Shown here: positions 8,393 to 16,480 of the stretch, piece by piece | How positions within the stretch are numbered: the stretch's first letter is position 1 | How the letters are laid out: each line of letters begins with the position of its first letter | From: CAVSZB01 sp964420395 | GTDB lineage: Bacteria > Krumholzibacteriota > Krumholzibacteriia > LZORAL124-64-63 | DNA: 64,000 nt | Assembly: GCA_964420395.1 (NCBI GenBank) | Contig: CAYQTJ010000004.1 | Coordinates: forward strand, 1-64,000 | Direction of reading: 5' to 3' | Translations under genes and position numbers: made by a program | The notes under the pieces: generated by a model | The model's input: the letters and a program-made list of their open reading frames with translations, nothing else | Databases searched by the model: none | Told to the model about the DNA's origin: nothing

Positions 8393-9178
8393 ATGACTGG
8401 TGATCGTCGTCCGGCGGCGCGGCGCCTGGCCCCCTGGCTGGGGTTCTGCCTGCCGGTCGCCTGCGCGCTGCTGCTCGGTTCGTGCAGCAGCCAGCGCATC
8501 GGGCTGCCCTATCCCGACGAGCAGGCGGGGATGGCCTTCGCCGACTCCCTGCCGCCGCCGCGCGTGTTCCTCGGCGCCATCGAGGACCGGCGTCCCCCGG
8601 AGCAGCACGAGGGACGAGGCGGGTTCTTCGGCATCACCTACCCGGCCGACGACACCTGGCAGCGCCCGGTCGACCAGCTGTACCGCGCCGCGCTGGCGCA
8701 GGACCTGACCCAGACCCGCATCGTGGAGCTGACCCCGCTCCCGCGGCAGGCCGCCTTCACGCTGGAGGCCGAGGTCTTCTCGCTCGCCTGCCGCCTGAAG
8801 CGCACGCCGGGGGCCTACCTGCTCCCGATGAGCGCCGGGATGCTCGGCGGCATGGTCTTCGGCGAGACGGCGTCGGACCGCGTCCGCACCGGGATCGTGG
8901 CGGGCATCGCGCTGATGATCGCCGCGCCGATGCCGACCGCGCATCGGGCCGAGTGCGAGGTGCGCCTGACGCTGCGCGACGCGGCGGGGGAAGTGGTCTG
9001 GCAGCAGACCTGCCTGGGCGAGGTCGACGGCCACATCTACGTGCCGGCGACCTCCCGCGAGGACAAGAAGCAGGCCGAGAAGACCCTGCCCCGGGCGGTC
9101 AAGCGGTGCAACGCCTGCCTGCTGGGGCAGTTGCGGCAGTTCCTGGCCGGCGCGCAGGCGGCCCCGGCCGGCGGCTGA
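8393..9178 (+). CDS. Putative lipoprotein of unknown function
   Basis: This 261-residue protein begins with a signal peptide ending in a good lipobox (residues about 14-31, 'ALLLGSC'), so it should be lipid-anchored. The rest is a mixed alpha/beta sequence with a short hydrophobic, glycine-rich stretch near residues 140-182 ('AGMLGGMVFGE', 'GIVAGIALMIAAPM') that could sit in a membrane or form a packed core. No family was recognised. An AGGGAGG site precedes the ATG. It stands alone, followed by a strong bidirectional hairpin. Confidence 0.75.
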   Translation: MTGDRRPAARRLAPWLGFCLPVACALLLGSCSSQRIGLPYPDEQAGMAFADSLPPPRVFLGAIEDRRPPEQHEGRGGFFGITYPADDTWQRPVDQLYRAALAQDLTQTRIVELTPLPRQAAFTLEAEVFSLACRLKRTPGAYLLPMSAGMLGGMVFGETASDRVRTGIVAGIALMIAAPMPTAHRAECEVRLTLRDAAGEVVWQQTCLGEVDGHIYVPATSREDKKQAEKTLPRAVKRCNACLLGQLRQFLAGAQAAPAGG

Positions 9179-9180
9179 GC

Positions 9181-9210
9181 CGGCCCGCCCGGATCAGAGC
9201 AGGCGGGCCG
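9181..9210. terminator. Bidirectional terminator-like hairpin
   Basis: CGGCCCGCC (9181-9189) and GGCGGGCCG (9202-9210) form a perfect 9-bp stem with a 12-base loop. The loop holds the stop codon of the minus-strand PhoH gene, and the left arm follows the lipoprotein stop by two bases. Confidence 0.55.
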
Positions 9211-10546
9211 CGAGGCTCGCGAGTTCGCTGCGCTCGCTCTTGGCGAGCGTGATGTGGCCGTAGATCGCCTCCTGCTTGAACCGCTCCACGACGTAGGTGA
9301 GTCCGTTGCTCGACGCGTCGAGGTAGGGATTGTCGATCTGATAGGCGTCGCCGGCGAGGATGACCTTGGAGCCGGTGCCGGCCCGGCTGACGACGGTCTT
9401 CACCTCGTGCGGCGTGAGGTTCTGGGCCTCGTCGATGATGATGAACAGCTTGGGCAGGCTCCGCCCGCGGATGTAGGTGACCGCCTCGACCTCGATCAGT
9501 CCCGCATCGAACAGGTACTGCACCTTGCCGGCCGATTTCTCCATCTCCGGATCGACCAGGAACTGCAGGTTGTCGTAGATCGGCTCCATCCAGCTCTCGA
9601 GCTTCTCGTCCTTGGAGCCGGGCAGGTAGCCGATGTCGCGGCCGAGCGGCATGATCGGGCGCGACACCATGATCTTGCGATAGCTCTTCTCCTCGGCCAC
9701 CTGGTGCAGGCCGACGGCGAGGGCGAGCAGGGTCTTGCCGGTGCCGGCCTGGCCGAGCATGGTCACGAGCTGGATGTCGGGGCGCATCAGCAGTTCGAGG
9801 GCGAAGCGCTGCTGCAGGTTCAGCGGCTGCAGGCCCCAGGGGCGCGCCGCCTCGTGCTTCAGCGGCTCGACCCGCGCCGTGTCCCGGCGATAGATCCCCA
9901 GGGCGGTGTGCTTGGCGTTGCCGGCGGCGCGCAGCAGCACTCCCTCGTTGGGCAGCAGCGGCTCGGCCGGGGCGCACGGCTCGCCGCGGTAGAAGGCGTC
10001 GACGGCGGCGTCGGGCACCTCCAGCTCGCGCCAGCCGGTGTAGAGCTCGTCGAAGTTGACCGTGCTGCGCTGCAGGTCCTCGGCGACGAGGCCGAGGGCA
10101 TCGCCCTTGACGCGGGCGTTGATGTCCTTGGTGACGAAGACCACGTCGGCGCCGTGGGCTTTCAGCCAGAGGCCGGCGGCCAGGATCCGGTTGTCGGGGA
10201 TGCTGCCGTCGAGGCCGCGCGGCAACTGGTCGACGTAGGTGTCGACCAGCACGAAGAGGCGCCCGCCGTGGGGCAGCGGCACCCCTTCGCGCAGGTTGCC
10301 GGCCGCGCGCAGGGCGTCGATCTGCCGGATCACCCGCCGGGCGTTGCGGCCGCGCTCGTCGTTCTCGCGCTTGAACCGGTCCAGTTCCTCGAGCACGTCC
10401 ACCGTCAGGATGATGTCGCGCCGCTCGAACGCCTCGAGGGCCGTGGCGTCGTGCAGCAGGACATTGGTGTCGAGCAGGTAGCAGCGCCCGCTCAGCTTGG
10501 CGAGGCTGGCGCCGTTGGCCCGGGTGACCGACGTCGAATCGGACAT
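9194..10546 (-). CDS. PIN domain-PhoH family ATPase
   Basis: This 450-residue two-domain protein resembles PhoH2/YlaK-type toxins and RNA helicase-nucleases. Residues about 20-170 form a PIN ribonuclease domain ('YLLDTNVLLHD', 'DVLEELDRFK', 'DNRILAAGLWL', 'FVTKDINARVKGD'), with the acidic residues expected of a metal-dependent RNase. Residues about 230-450 form a PhoH ATPase with Walker A 'LGQAGTGKTLLALA' and Walker B 'FIIIDEAQNLTPHE'. A partner small antitoxin-like gene (PhoAT type) was not seen. GGAGGGACC precedes the ATG. The gene is monocistronic and divergent from glnA. Confidence 0.92.
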   Translation of the reverse strand: MSDSTSVTRANGASLAKLSGRCYLLDTNVLLHDATALEAFERRDIILTVDVLEELDRFKRENDERGRNARRVIRQIDALRAAGNLREGVPLPHGGRLFVLVDTYVDQLPRGLDGSIPDNRILAAGLWLKAHGADVVFVTKDINARVKGDALGLVAEDLQRSTVNFDELYTGWRELEVPDAAVDAFYRGEPCAPAEPLLPNEGVLLRAAGNAKHTALGIYRRDTARVEPLKHEAARPWGLQPLNLQQRFALELLMRPDIQLVTMLGQAGTGKTLLALAVGLHQVAEEKSYRKIMVSRPIMPLGRDIGYLPGSKDEKLESWMEPIYDNLQFLVDPEMEKSAGKVQYLFDAGLIEVEAVTYIRGRSLPKLFIIIDEAQNLTPHEVKTVVSRAGTGSKVILAGDAYQIDNPYLDASSNGLTYVVERFKQEAIYGHITLAKSERSELASLAARLL

Positions 10547-10773
10547 GGTCCCTCCATGGCAGAGAGCAGCGACCGGCGTGGCCGCGCCCGTTCCGTATCG
10601 GCCGAACGGCGGGCGGATTGAGCCGTCCGGGGACCGCCAGCCCCCGAACGGGCTCAGGCGGTGGTGGCCGGGGCCGATTCTAGTAGATTGTGCCCCTTTG
10701 CGGGACGAGAATCCGCGCGGGCGCCGGCCTGGCGGTCGCGCGGCGCGGGGGGACAGTCAGCCGAGGAGGGATC

Positions 10774-12171
10774 ATGTCCGGGGAAGCCTCGAAGTCGGAT
10801 TACATGCGGCCGTTCGCGGACGGGGTGGTGGCGTCGCCGGAGGAGCGGTCGGCGCTGCTGGAGCGGATGCAGCGGGACGGCGTCCGGTTCCTGCGCCTGA
10901 TCTTCACCGACATCATGGGCCAGAACAAGAACGTGGAGGTTCCGGCCAGCCAGTTCGCCAAGGCGCTGCAGGGCGAGATCATGTTCGACGGCTCCTCGAT
11001 CGAGGGCTTCAGCCGCATCGAGGAGTCCGACATGCTGCTGGTGCCCGATCTCACCTCCTACGCGGTCTTCCCCTTCGACGGCGACCAGGGCAAGGTGGCG
11101 CGGCTGATCTGCGACGTCTACAACGCCGACCGCACGCCGTTCGCCGGCTGTCCCCGGCTGGCCCTGCGCCGGACGTTGCAACTGTTCGCCGAACACGGGC
11201 TGGCGCCGGTGTGCGGGCCGGAGCTCGAGTTCTTCCTCTTCCAGCGCGATGCCGCCGGGGATCCGACGGTGCGCACGCACGACGCCGGCGGCTACTTCGA
11301 CCTGTCGCCCGTGGACCGCGGCGAGGAGGCGCGCCGCGAGATCGTCAACGCGCTCGAGGCCATGGGCTTCGAGATCGAGGCGGCGCACCACGAGGTCGCG
11401 CCGGGGCAGCACGAGATCGACTTCAAGTACGCGGGGGCGCTCGAGACGGCCGATCGCGTCACCACGTTCCGGCTGATCGTCAAGAAGGTGGCGTTCGACT
11501 ACGGCCTGCACGCCACCTTCATGCCCAAGCCGATCCGCGGCATCAACGGCTCCGGCATGCACACGCACCAGTCGCTGTTCCGCACGGCTGGCGATCACGG
11601 CAACGCCTTCTTCGATCCGGCGGCGCCGTTCCAGCTGAGCGAGATCGCCCGGCACTACATGGGCGGCATCCTGGCGCACGCGCGCGCCTTCGTGGCCATC
11701 ACGAATCCCCTGGTGAACTCGTACAAGCGGCTGATGCCGGGCTACGAGGCGCCGGTGAACGTGGCGTGGTCGGAGCACAACCGGTCGCCGCTGCTGCGCG
11801 TGCCGGCGCGGCGCGGCGTCGGCACGCGGGTCGAGGTGCGCGTGCCGGATCCGAGCTGCAACCCGTACCTGGCGTTCGCGGTGATGCTCCGCTCCGGGCT
11901 GGACGGCATGGAACGCCGGCTCGATCCGGGCCCGCCGGTGAACCAGAACATCTTCGAGATGAGCGACCGCGAGAAGCGGCGGCTGAAGATCACGCAGCTG
12001 CCGGCCAACCTCAAGGAGGCGATCGACTGCCTGCGCCGGGACGCCGTGATGCGCGAAGTGCTCGGCGAGCACATCTTCACGCACTTCCTGGAGGCCAAGG
12101 AGGCGGTCTGGGCCGACTTCAACGCGCAGGTCCACGAGTGGGAACTGGAGCGCTATCTCGCGACCTACTAG
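10774..12171 (+). CDS. glnA: Glutamine synthetase, type I
   Basis: This 465-residue ATP-dependent enzyme forms glutamine from glutamate and ammonia. Diagnostic motifs are 'FDGSSIEGF', 'HHEVAPGQHEIDFK', 'KPIRGINGSGMHTHQSLF', 'NRSPLLRVPA' and 'NPYLAFAVML'. The adenylylation loop tyrosine motif of the beta type is not evident, and the sequence resembles the alpha type of Bacillus, Thermotoga and archaea, which are regulated by feedback inhibition rather than adenylylation. The ATG at 10774 follows GAGGAGGG; upstream in-frame starts are ignored. The 227-base upstream gap holds no convincing promoter or sigma-54 site. The adjacent DUF212 gene may be co-transcribed. Confidence 0.97.
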   Translation: MSGEASKSDYMRPFADGVVASPEERSALLERMQRDGVRFLRLIFTDIMGQNKNVEVPASQFAKALQGEIMFDGSSIEGFSRIEESDMLLVPDLTSYAVFPFDGDQGKVARLICDVYNADRTPFAGCPRLALRRTLQLFAEHGLAPVCGPELEFFLFQRDAAGDPTVRTHDAGGYFDLSPVDRGEEARREIVNALEAMGFEIEAAHHEVAPGQHEIDFKYAGALETADRVTTFRLIVKKVAFDYGLHATFMPKPIRGINGSGMHTHQSLFRTAGDHGNAFFDPAAPFQLSEIARHYMGGILAHARAFVAITNPLVNSYKRLMPGYEAPVNVAWSEHNRSPLLRVPARRGVGTRVEVRVPDPSCNPYLAFAVMLRSGLDGMERRLDPGPPVNQNIFEMSDREKRRLKITQLPANLKEAIDCLRRDAVMREVLGEHIFTHFLEAKEAVWADFNAQVHEWELERYLATY

Positions 12172-12198
12172 CGGTCGCCGGAGGGGGGGCGGGCCGTC

Positions 12199-12630
12199 GT
12201 GCCGCTGATCGGATTGCTGGCGGTGGCGACCGGGCTGGCCACGCAGGTGGCCAAGGTGCTCGTGTCGTCGTGGCGGCGCGGACGGCCCGACTTCTCCCTC
12301 CTGCTGGCCTCCGGCGGGATGCCGAGTTCGCACACGGCGACCGTGACCGCCCTCGCCCTGTTCGTCGGCAGCGGGTCGGGCTGGGGCGGCCCCCTCTTCT
12401 CGGTGACGCTGGTGTTCGCGGGCTACGTGGTCTTCGAGGCGACCGGGCTGCGGCAGGAGGTGGGCAAGCAGGCCCGCGTCCTGAACGATCTGGTGGACGC
12501 GCTGATCGCCACCCACACGCTCGATCGCGGACGCCTGCGCGAACTGACCGGCCACACCTGGGGCGAAGTGGCCGGCGGCCTGCTCTGCGGGGTCGCGGGG
12601 TGGCTTCTGGGACGGCGTTTCCTGCCGTAG
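12199..12630 (+). CDS. Divergent PAP2 (DUF212) family membrane protein
   Basis: This 143-residue integral membrane protein belongs to the acid phosphatase/vanadium-haloperoxidase-related family (YuiD type). The family signature 'SGGMPSSHTATVTALAL' is present, followed by 'VFAGYVVFEATGLRQEVGKQ' and 'LNDLVDALI', with three to four hydrophobic segments. A phosphatase role on lipid phosphates is suggested only by the PAP2-like 'PSSH' motif and has not been shown for the family. A GTG start is chosen because it lies 27 bases after the glnA stop with a G-rich ribosome site. It ends at an 8-bp hairpin. Confidence 0.88.
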   Translation: MPLIGLLAVATGLATQVAKVLVSSWRRGRPDFSLLLASGGMPSSHTATVTALALFVGSGSGWGGPLFSVTLVFAGYVVFEATGLRQEVGKQARVLNDLVDALIATHTLDRGRLRELTGHTWGEVAGGLLCGVAGWLLGRRFLP

Positions 12631-12651
12631 CGCCCGCGTCGCGCGCGGGCG
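12631..12651 (+). terminator. Terminator-like hairpin after the DUF212 gene
   Basis: CGCCCGCG and CGCGGGCG form a perfect 8-bp stem with a 5-base loop, starting one base after the stop codon. There is no T run. Confidence 0.45.
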
Positions 12652-12658
12652 AATCCGC

Positions 12659-12686
12659 TTGACACGCGCCTCCTCTCACCTAAGCT
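12659..12686 (+). promoter_or_regulatory. Candidate promoter for the ParA-fusion gene
   Basis: A perfect TTGACA (12659-12664) is followed after 16 bases by TAAGCT (12681-12686). A structured leader of roughly 105 bases would follow: stems at 12708-12727 (7 bp, CGGACGG/CCGTCCG) and 12762-12780 (8 bp, CCGCGCCG/CGGCGCGG) precede the AAAGGA ribosome site. Confidence 0.45.
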
Positions 12687-12799
12687 CCGCGGGAATGGCC
12701 GGTCCGGCGGACGGTCGGGGCCGTCCGTCCGCGGCCGACCGGGGGTGATCGGCCGGTCGTGCCGCGCCGCCACGGCGCGGGTGCGGAAAGGACGGGGTC

Positions 12800-13873
12800 A
12801 TGAGAATCATCGCCCTGGCCAACCAGAAGGGCGGCTGCGGCAAGACGACGGTCGCCACCAATCTCGCCGCCGCGCTCGCCGAGTCCGGGCAGCGGGTGCT
12901 GCTGTTCGACAACGATCCGCAGGGGCACGCCACCCTCGCCAGCGGCCTGGGCGAGGGGGATTTCGCCGCCGGCGCGTACGATCTCTACCTCACCCTGGAC
13001 GCGCGCGTCGAGGAGGTCCGGCGGACGGTCGCGCCGAACCTCGACCTGGTTCCGGCGGGGATCGAACTGAGCGCCGTCGAGCAGGCGCTCGCCGGCGAAC
13101 CGGGTCGCGAGTGGCGCCTGCGCCGGGCGCTGGACCGTTCCTCCCTGCCCTACGATGTCGTGCTGATCGACTGCCCGCCCAGCGTCGGCCTGCTCACCTT
13201 CAACGCCCTGCTGGCCAGCGGCGAGGTGATCGTTCCGGTGGACGCGAGCGTGCAGAGCGCGCAGGCCGTGCGCAAGTTCCGCGAAACCCTGACGGTCATC
13301 GACGAGCGACGGGGCCACCAGGCCCGGCCGCGCCTGCTGCTGTCGAACCACGATCCCCGTTCGCGGTTCGCGCGCGACTTCGCGGCGGATCTCGCCCGGG
13401 ACTTCGGCGACCTGCTGCTCGACACCGTGGTCCACCACACCGTGCGTCTGAAGGAGGCCGTCGCGGCCGGCCTGGCCGTGGGACGGCTCGACGCCGGCTC
13501 GCGGGGGGCGCGCGACTTCCGGAGCCTGGCGGCGGAACTGCTCGCGGCCGGCGCGGGCCTGGCCGATCCGGCGGCGTTCCCGTTGCCACCGGCGGCGGGC
13601 GGGCCGCTCCTGACCCCCGCGGGGGTGCGCTTCGCGGCGCGCTTCCCGGAGGCCCGCGCCGTGCGGGTTACCGGGTCGTTCACCGACTGGGCGGCGGAGG
13701 GGGAGCCGCTCACGGCGAAGGGTGACGGAGAGTGGGAGGCCGTGCTGCCGGTGCCGCCGGGGCGCTACGAGTACCGCTTCATCGTGGACGGCGACTGGCT
13801 GCCCGACCCGCAGAACGCCGAGGCCGTGCCGAACGACTTCGGCGGCGTGAATTCCCTGCTGGTCGTGCCGTGA
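12800..13873 (+). CDS. ParA/MinD-type ATPase fused to a glycogen-binding-like (CBM48) domain
   Basis: This 357-residue protein has two parts. Residues 1 to about 255 form a deviant-Walker P-loop ATPase of the ParA/Soj/MinD class: 'KGGCGKTTVATNLA' (residues 10-23), 'LLFDNDPQGHATLAS' and 'YDVVLIDCPPSVGLLT'. Residues about 272-357 match the early-set carbohydrate-binding domain of AMPK-beta and isoamylase type: 'VRVTGSFTDWA', 'GEWEAVLPVPPGRYEYRFIVDG', 'LPDPQNAEAVPND'. Such domains bind glycogen-like glucans, suggesting positioning of, or response to, a storage polysaccharide (inference). No parB or glycogen enzyme gene is adjacent. It appears to be first of three genes. Confidence 0.88.
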   Translation: MRIIALANQKGGCGKTTVATNLAAALAESGQRVLLFDNDPQGHATLASGLGEGDFAAGAYDLYLTLDARVEEVRRTVAPNLDLVPAGIELSAVEQALAGEPGREWRLRRALDRSSLPYDVVLIDCPPSVGLLTFNALLASGEVIVPVDASVQSAQAVRKFRETLTVIDERRGHQARPRLLLSNHDPRSRFARDFAADLARDFGDLLLDTVVHHTVRLKEAVAAGLAVGRLDAGSRGARDFRSLAAELLAAGAGLADPAAFPLPPAAGGPLLTPAGVRFAARFPEARAVRVTGSFTDWAAEGEPLTAKGDGEWEAVLPVPPGRYEYRFIVDGDWLPDPQNAEAVPNDFGGVNSLLVVP

Positions 13874-13886
13874 GATCGGGACGAAC

Positions 13887-14747
13887 GTGGCCGTCGAACT
13901 GACCCCCCGCAACCACGACATCCGCACCGTCGTCGACCACTTCCTCGAACCTGCGGTCGCCCCGGCGGGGCGCGCCCGGGGGGGGACGCGGGCCTATCGC
14001 TTCGCCGTGGCCGCCGGGGCCCACGGCTTCCTGGCCGCCTGGACCGCCGCGGGGCTCGCGCGGGCAAGCCTGCTGCTCGGCGGCAGCGGTGCCCGGCAGG
14101 CCCCGATGCGGGTCACCCTCGAGGAGTGGCACCGGCAGGCGTGGGCCGCGGCGCCGTTCCTGGGGGGGGGCGACCGGGAGCGGCTGCGCACGCTGTTCCG
14201 CCCGGAGGCGTTCGGCCACGCGGAGGGGGACGCGCGGCGCTGGCTGGGCGGCGTGGAGGTGGTGCCGCCGCGCTTCGTCGGCCGATCCGGCGGCGGGGAG
14301 CCGGGACCGGTCTGCGCCTGGATCAATCTGGGCGGGGTGGCGGGACGGTCGCTCGCGGCCCTCGAGGCGGCCCATGCCTGGGACGGGGGAGGTCTCTTCG
14401 ACGGCGGCCTGGACGGGCTCGTGTGGTGCGTGCGCGCGGAGGAGGCGGGGGCGCTCGGCACCGCCTACGGCCTGGGCCGGCTGGCGGCGGCGCTGCGCCC
14501 GCGCCAACTGAAGCTGCTGGTCTACGCGGATGGGGCGCGGACCGGTGCCGCGCGGGACCGCTGGCGGGAACTGGCCGGGCTGGCCGCCCCCGCCGCGGCG
14601 ATCGAACTGCTCGCGGAGGCCTGCGATCCCCGGAGCGCGGCGGCGGAGGGGAGCGCCAGCCCGTTCGCCTCCCTGGCCGCCAGCCTGGCGCTCGGCGCGG
14701 AGGGGGCCAGGCGGTCGGGCGCCGCGGCGCGGGAGGCCGGCGCGTGA
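13887..14747 (+). CDS. Hypothetical protein downstream of the ParA fusion
   Basis: This 286-residue soluble protein of unknown family has no signal peptide or membrane segments. Features that can be seen are an N-terminal 'NHDIRTVVDHFLEP', a central 'AWINLGGVAGRSLAALEAAHAW' followed by a 'CVRAEEAG' strand, and 'LGRLAAALRPRQLKLLVYAD', which reads like an alpha/beta Rossmann or P-loop-associated fold, although no nucleotide motif is present. It starts with GTG 13 bases after the ParA fusion and its stop overlaps the next start (GTGA), so the three genes are probably one unit. Codon use matches the neighbours. Confidence 0.65.
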   Translation: MAVELTPRNHDIRTVVDHFLEPAVAPAGRARGGTRAYRFAVAAGAHGFLAAWTAAGLARASLLLGGSGARQAPMRVTLEEWHRQAWAAAPFLGGGDRERLRTLFRPEAFGHAEGDARRWLGGVEVVPPRFVGRSGGGEPGPVCAWINLGGVAGRSLAALEAAHAWDGGGLFDGGLDGLVWCVRAEEAGALGTAYGLGRLAAALRPRQLKLLVYADGARTGAARDRWRELAGLAAPAAAIELLAEACDPRSAAAEGSASPFASLAASLALGAEGARRSGAAAREAGA

Positions 14748-15061
14748 ACGGCGAGGCGGGAGCCGTGCAGGCGGGGCTGGTCCGCGCCGGACCGCTGCGG
14801 GAGGACTTCCGCCGCTTCCTGGAACTGCTGGGCGAGCTCGACCCCGGTGTCACGCTGCACGAGGAACCGTTCCGGATCGTGGTCCGCCTCCACGGGCGCC
14901 CGCTCTGTGACTGCCACCCTCAATCCCACGCCGTGCACGTTCGGCTTGGCCGGGAGGCGGGGGGCGAGGTACGCTGTCGCACGCATGAGGACTTTGTCGA
15001 CATCCTGGCGCGGTTGCTCGGCGAGCTGCGCGGCGCGGCCCGGCCGCTGCCGCCGGTCTGA
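14744..15061 (+). CDS. Small hypothetical protein
   Basis: This 105-residue soluble protein was not recognised. It has an N-terminal helix 'LREDFRRFLELLGELDPG', a beta-rich middle 'FRIVVRLHGRPLCDCHP' with a CDC pair close to two histidines ('HPQSHAVHVRL'), and a C-terminal helix. The Cys/His cluster could bind a metal, but no known spacing fits. The GTG start overlaps the stop of the preceding gene (GTGA), which supports it being expressed and co-translated. Confidence 0.6.
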   Translation: MNGEAGAVQAGLVRAGPLREDFRRFLELLGELDPGVTLHEEPFRIVVRLHGRPLCDCHPQSHAVHVRLGREAGGEVRCRTHEDFVDILARLLGELRGAARPLPPV

Positions 15062-15091
15062 ACCGGACCGCGTGCGCGCGGCAGGCGCGGC

Positions 15092-16480
15092 GTGACGCGG
15101 GCGGGCGCGGCGCAATTCCTGTACGGCGGTTGCCTGCTGACCCTCCCGCTGATCGGGTGCGATCCGGTGCGCCTGGCGAGCGGGGCCGATCTGGGCGCCG
15201 GCTTCCAGCCGGCCTATCTGTTCCTGGCCGGGGCGACCCTGCTCGCCTGCGCCGCGACCGGGCGGCGGCGGCTGTGGGCCGGCTGGGCCGCGGCCCGTCC
15301 GTGGAGCACGCTCGGCCTGTGGGCCGCCGGGGCGGTGGCCGTCTCGGCGCTCGGCCTCGTGATCCGGCCTCCGGCGGGGGGGCCGGAAGCCGCGGCGCGG
15401 CTGTGGCGCCTGGGCAAGCAGTTCGGGCAGCTCCTGATCATGTTCACGTTCGTGGCCTGGCCGCTGCTCTGGACCCGGGGCAGCGCCCGCTGGGAGTGGA
15501 CCCGCCGGCTGTTCGGCCTCGCCCTGCTCGGGCAACTGCTCTACGGGCTGGTGCAGGGGGCCCTGTTCGGCCACGCCTGCGCGCCGTTCGCGGCCCTGGA
15601 GCGGGTCTTCACCGCCAATCCTGCCATCCTGTCCGGCTCCGAGGAGCTGTACCTCGGCCACGGCTTCACCGGAATCCCCCGCCTGCGCGGCACCTGCTGC
15701 GAGCCGCTCTATCTCGGCAATTACCTCCTGCTGGCGCTGCCGGTGGTGCTGTTGCCGGGCGCACGGCATCGTCACCAGGCACTGGCGCTCGGCGGAGGCC
15801 TCCTGCTGCTGCTGACCTGGTCGCGCGGCGCCTGGCTGGCGGCGGGCGGCGCAGCCGTCGTCTGGGCGTTGCTGGCGGCGCGCGCGGGGCCTCGCCGGCG
15901 ACCGGAGGCCGGGACGGAGTCCCCGCGGCGGTGGCTCATCGTTGCGGCGCTGTCGGGCATGGCGGTCGCGTTGCTGCTCTGGCGCCCCGACCTGGTCACG
16001 CTGCCGGCCCGACGGCTGGCGCAGTCGGTCAACCGCGAGGACTGGTCCAACCTCACGCGCCTCTACTCGATGCAGGCCGCCTGGCGCGCCTTCCTGCTGA
16101 GCCCGGTGGTGGGGGTGGGGTGGGGCCAGTTCGGCTTCCACTTCGTGGGGCTGGTCGATCCCCTCGGGCTGCAGAGCCAGTTCAGCTGGCCGGTCGTCAA
16201 CTCCTACCCGCTCCAGGTCCTCTGCGAAACGGGCCTCATCGGCTTCGCGGTCTTCGTCGGGGGGGCCGCGCTGGTGGCCCGGGCGATCGCGCGGGCGCTG
16301 GGCGGGGGAGGGGGAGTGGCGGGCGTCGAGGCCCGCCGCCGCACCGCCCTGCTCGCGGCGGCGCTCGTCGGGGTCTGGGGGCAGCTTCTGACGTTTTCCC
16401 AGTACAACCTGCCCCACATATGGGTCGCCCTGGGGCTGCTGCTGGCGGCGACGCGGGAAGCGGAGGCGGGCCGTGGCTGA
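15092..16480 (+). CDS. O-antigen ligase/polymerase-like membrane protein
   Basis: This 462-residue polytopic membrane protein has around eleven hydrophobic segments and a Wzy_C/WaaL-type domain. The periplasmic loop and following region carry 'NLTRLYSMQAAWRAFLLSPVVGVGWGQF' in pieces typical of O-antigen ligases (VGxGxGxF), where ligation or polymerisation of undecaprenyl-linked glycan takes place. It is the first gene of a five-gene polysaccharide unit and overlaps the following glycosyltransferase by 8 bases. Ligase and polymerase activities cannot be told apart by sequence. The start is a GTG after a short spacer. Confidence 0.82.
   Translation: MTRAGAAQFLYGGCLLTLPLIGCDPVRLASGADLGAGFQPAYLFLAGATLLACAATGRRRLWAGWAAARPWSTLGLWAAGAVAVSALGLVIRPPAGGPEAAARLWRLGKQFGQLLIMFTFVAWPLLWTRGSARWEWTRRLFGLALLGQLLYGLVQGALFGHACAPFAALERVFTANPAILSGSEELYLGHGFTGIPRLRGTCCEPLYLGNYLLLALPVVLLPGARHRHQALALGGGLLLLLTWSRGAWLAAGGAAVVWALLAARAGPRRRPEAGTESPRRWLIVAALSGMAVALLLWRPDLVTLPARRLAQSVNREDWSNLTRLYSMQAAWRAFLLSPVVGVGWGQFGFHFVGLVDPLGLQSQFSWPVVNSYPLQVLCETGLIGFAVFVGGAALVARAIARALGGGGGVAGVEARRRTALLAAALVGVWGQLLTFSQYNLPHIWVALGLLLAATREAEAGRG

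Noticed and set aside
10547..10773. Sigma-54 promoter upstream of glnA
   Set aside because: No TGGCAC-N5-TTGC-like element with a GG/GC pair at the right spacing; GTGCCCCTTTGC lacks the GG element.
12800..13873. Chromosome-partition operon (parAB)
   Set aside because: The ATPase domain fits, but there is no parB, parS-like site or replication gene nearby and the C-terminal carbohydrate-binding-like domain is atypical.
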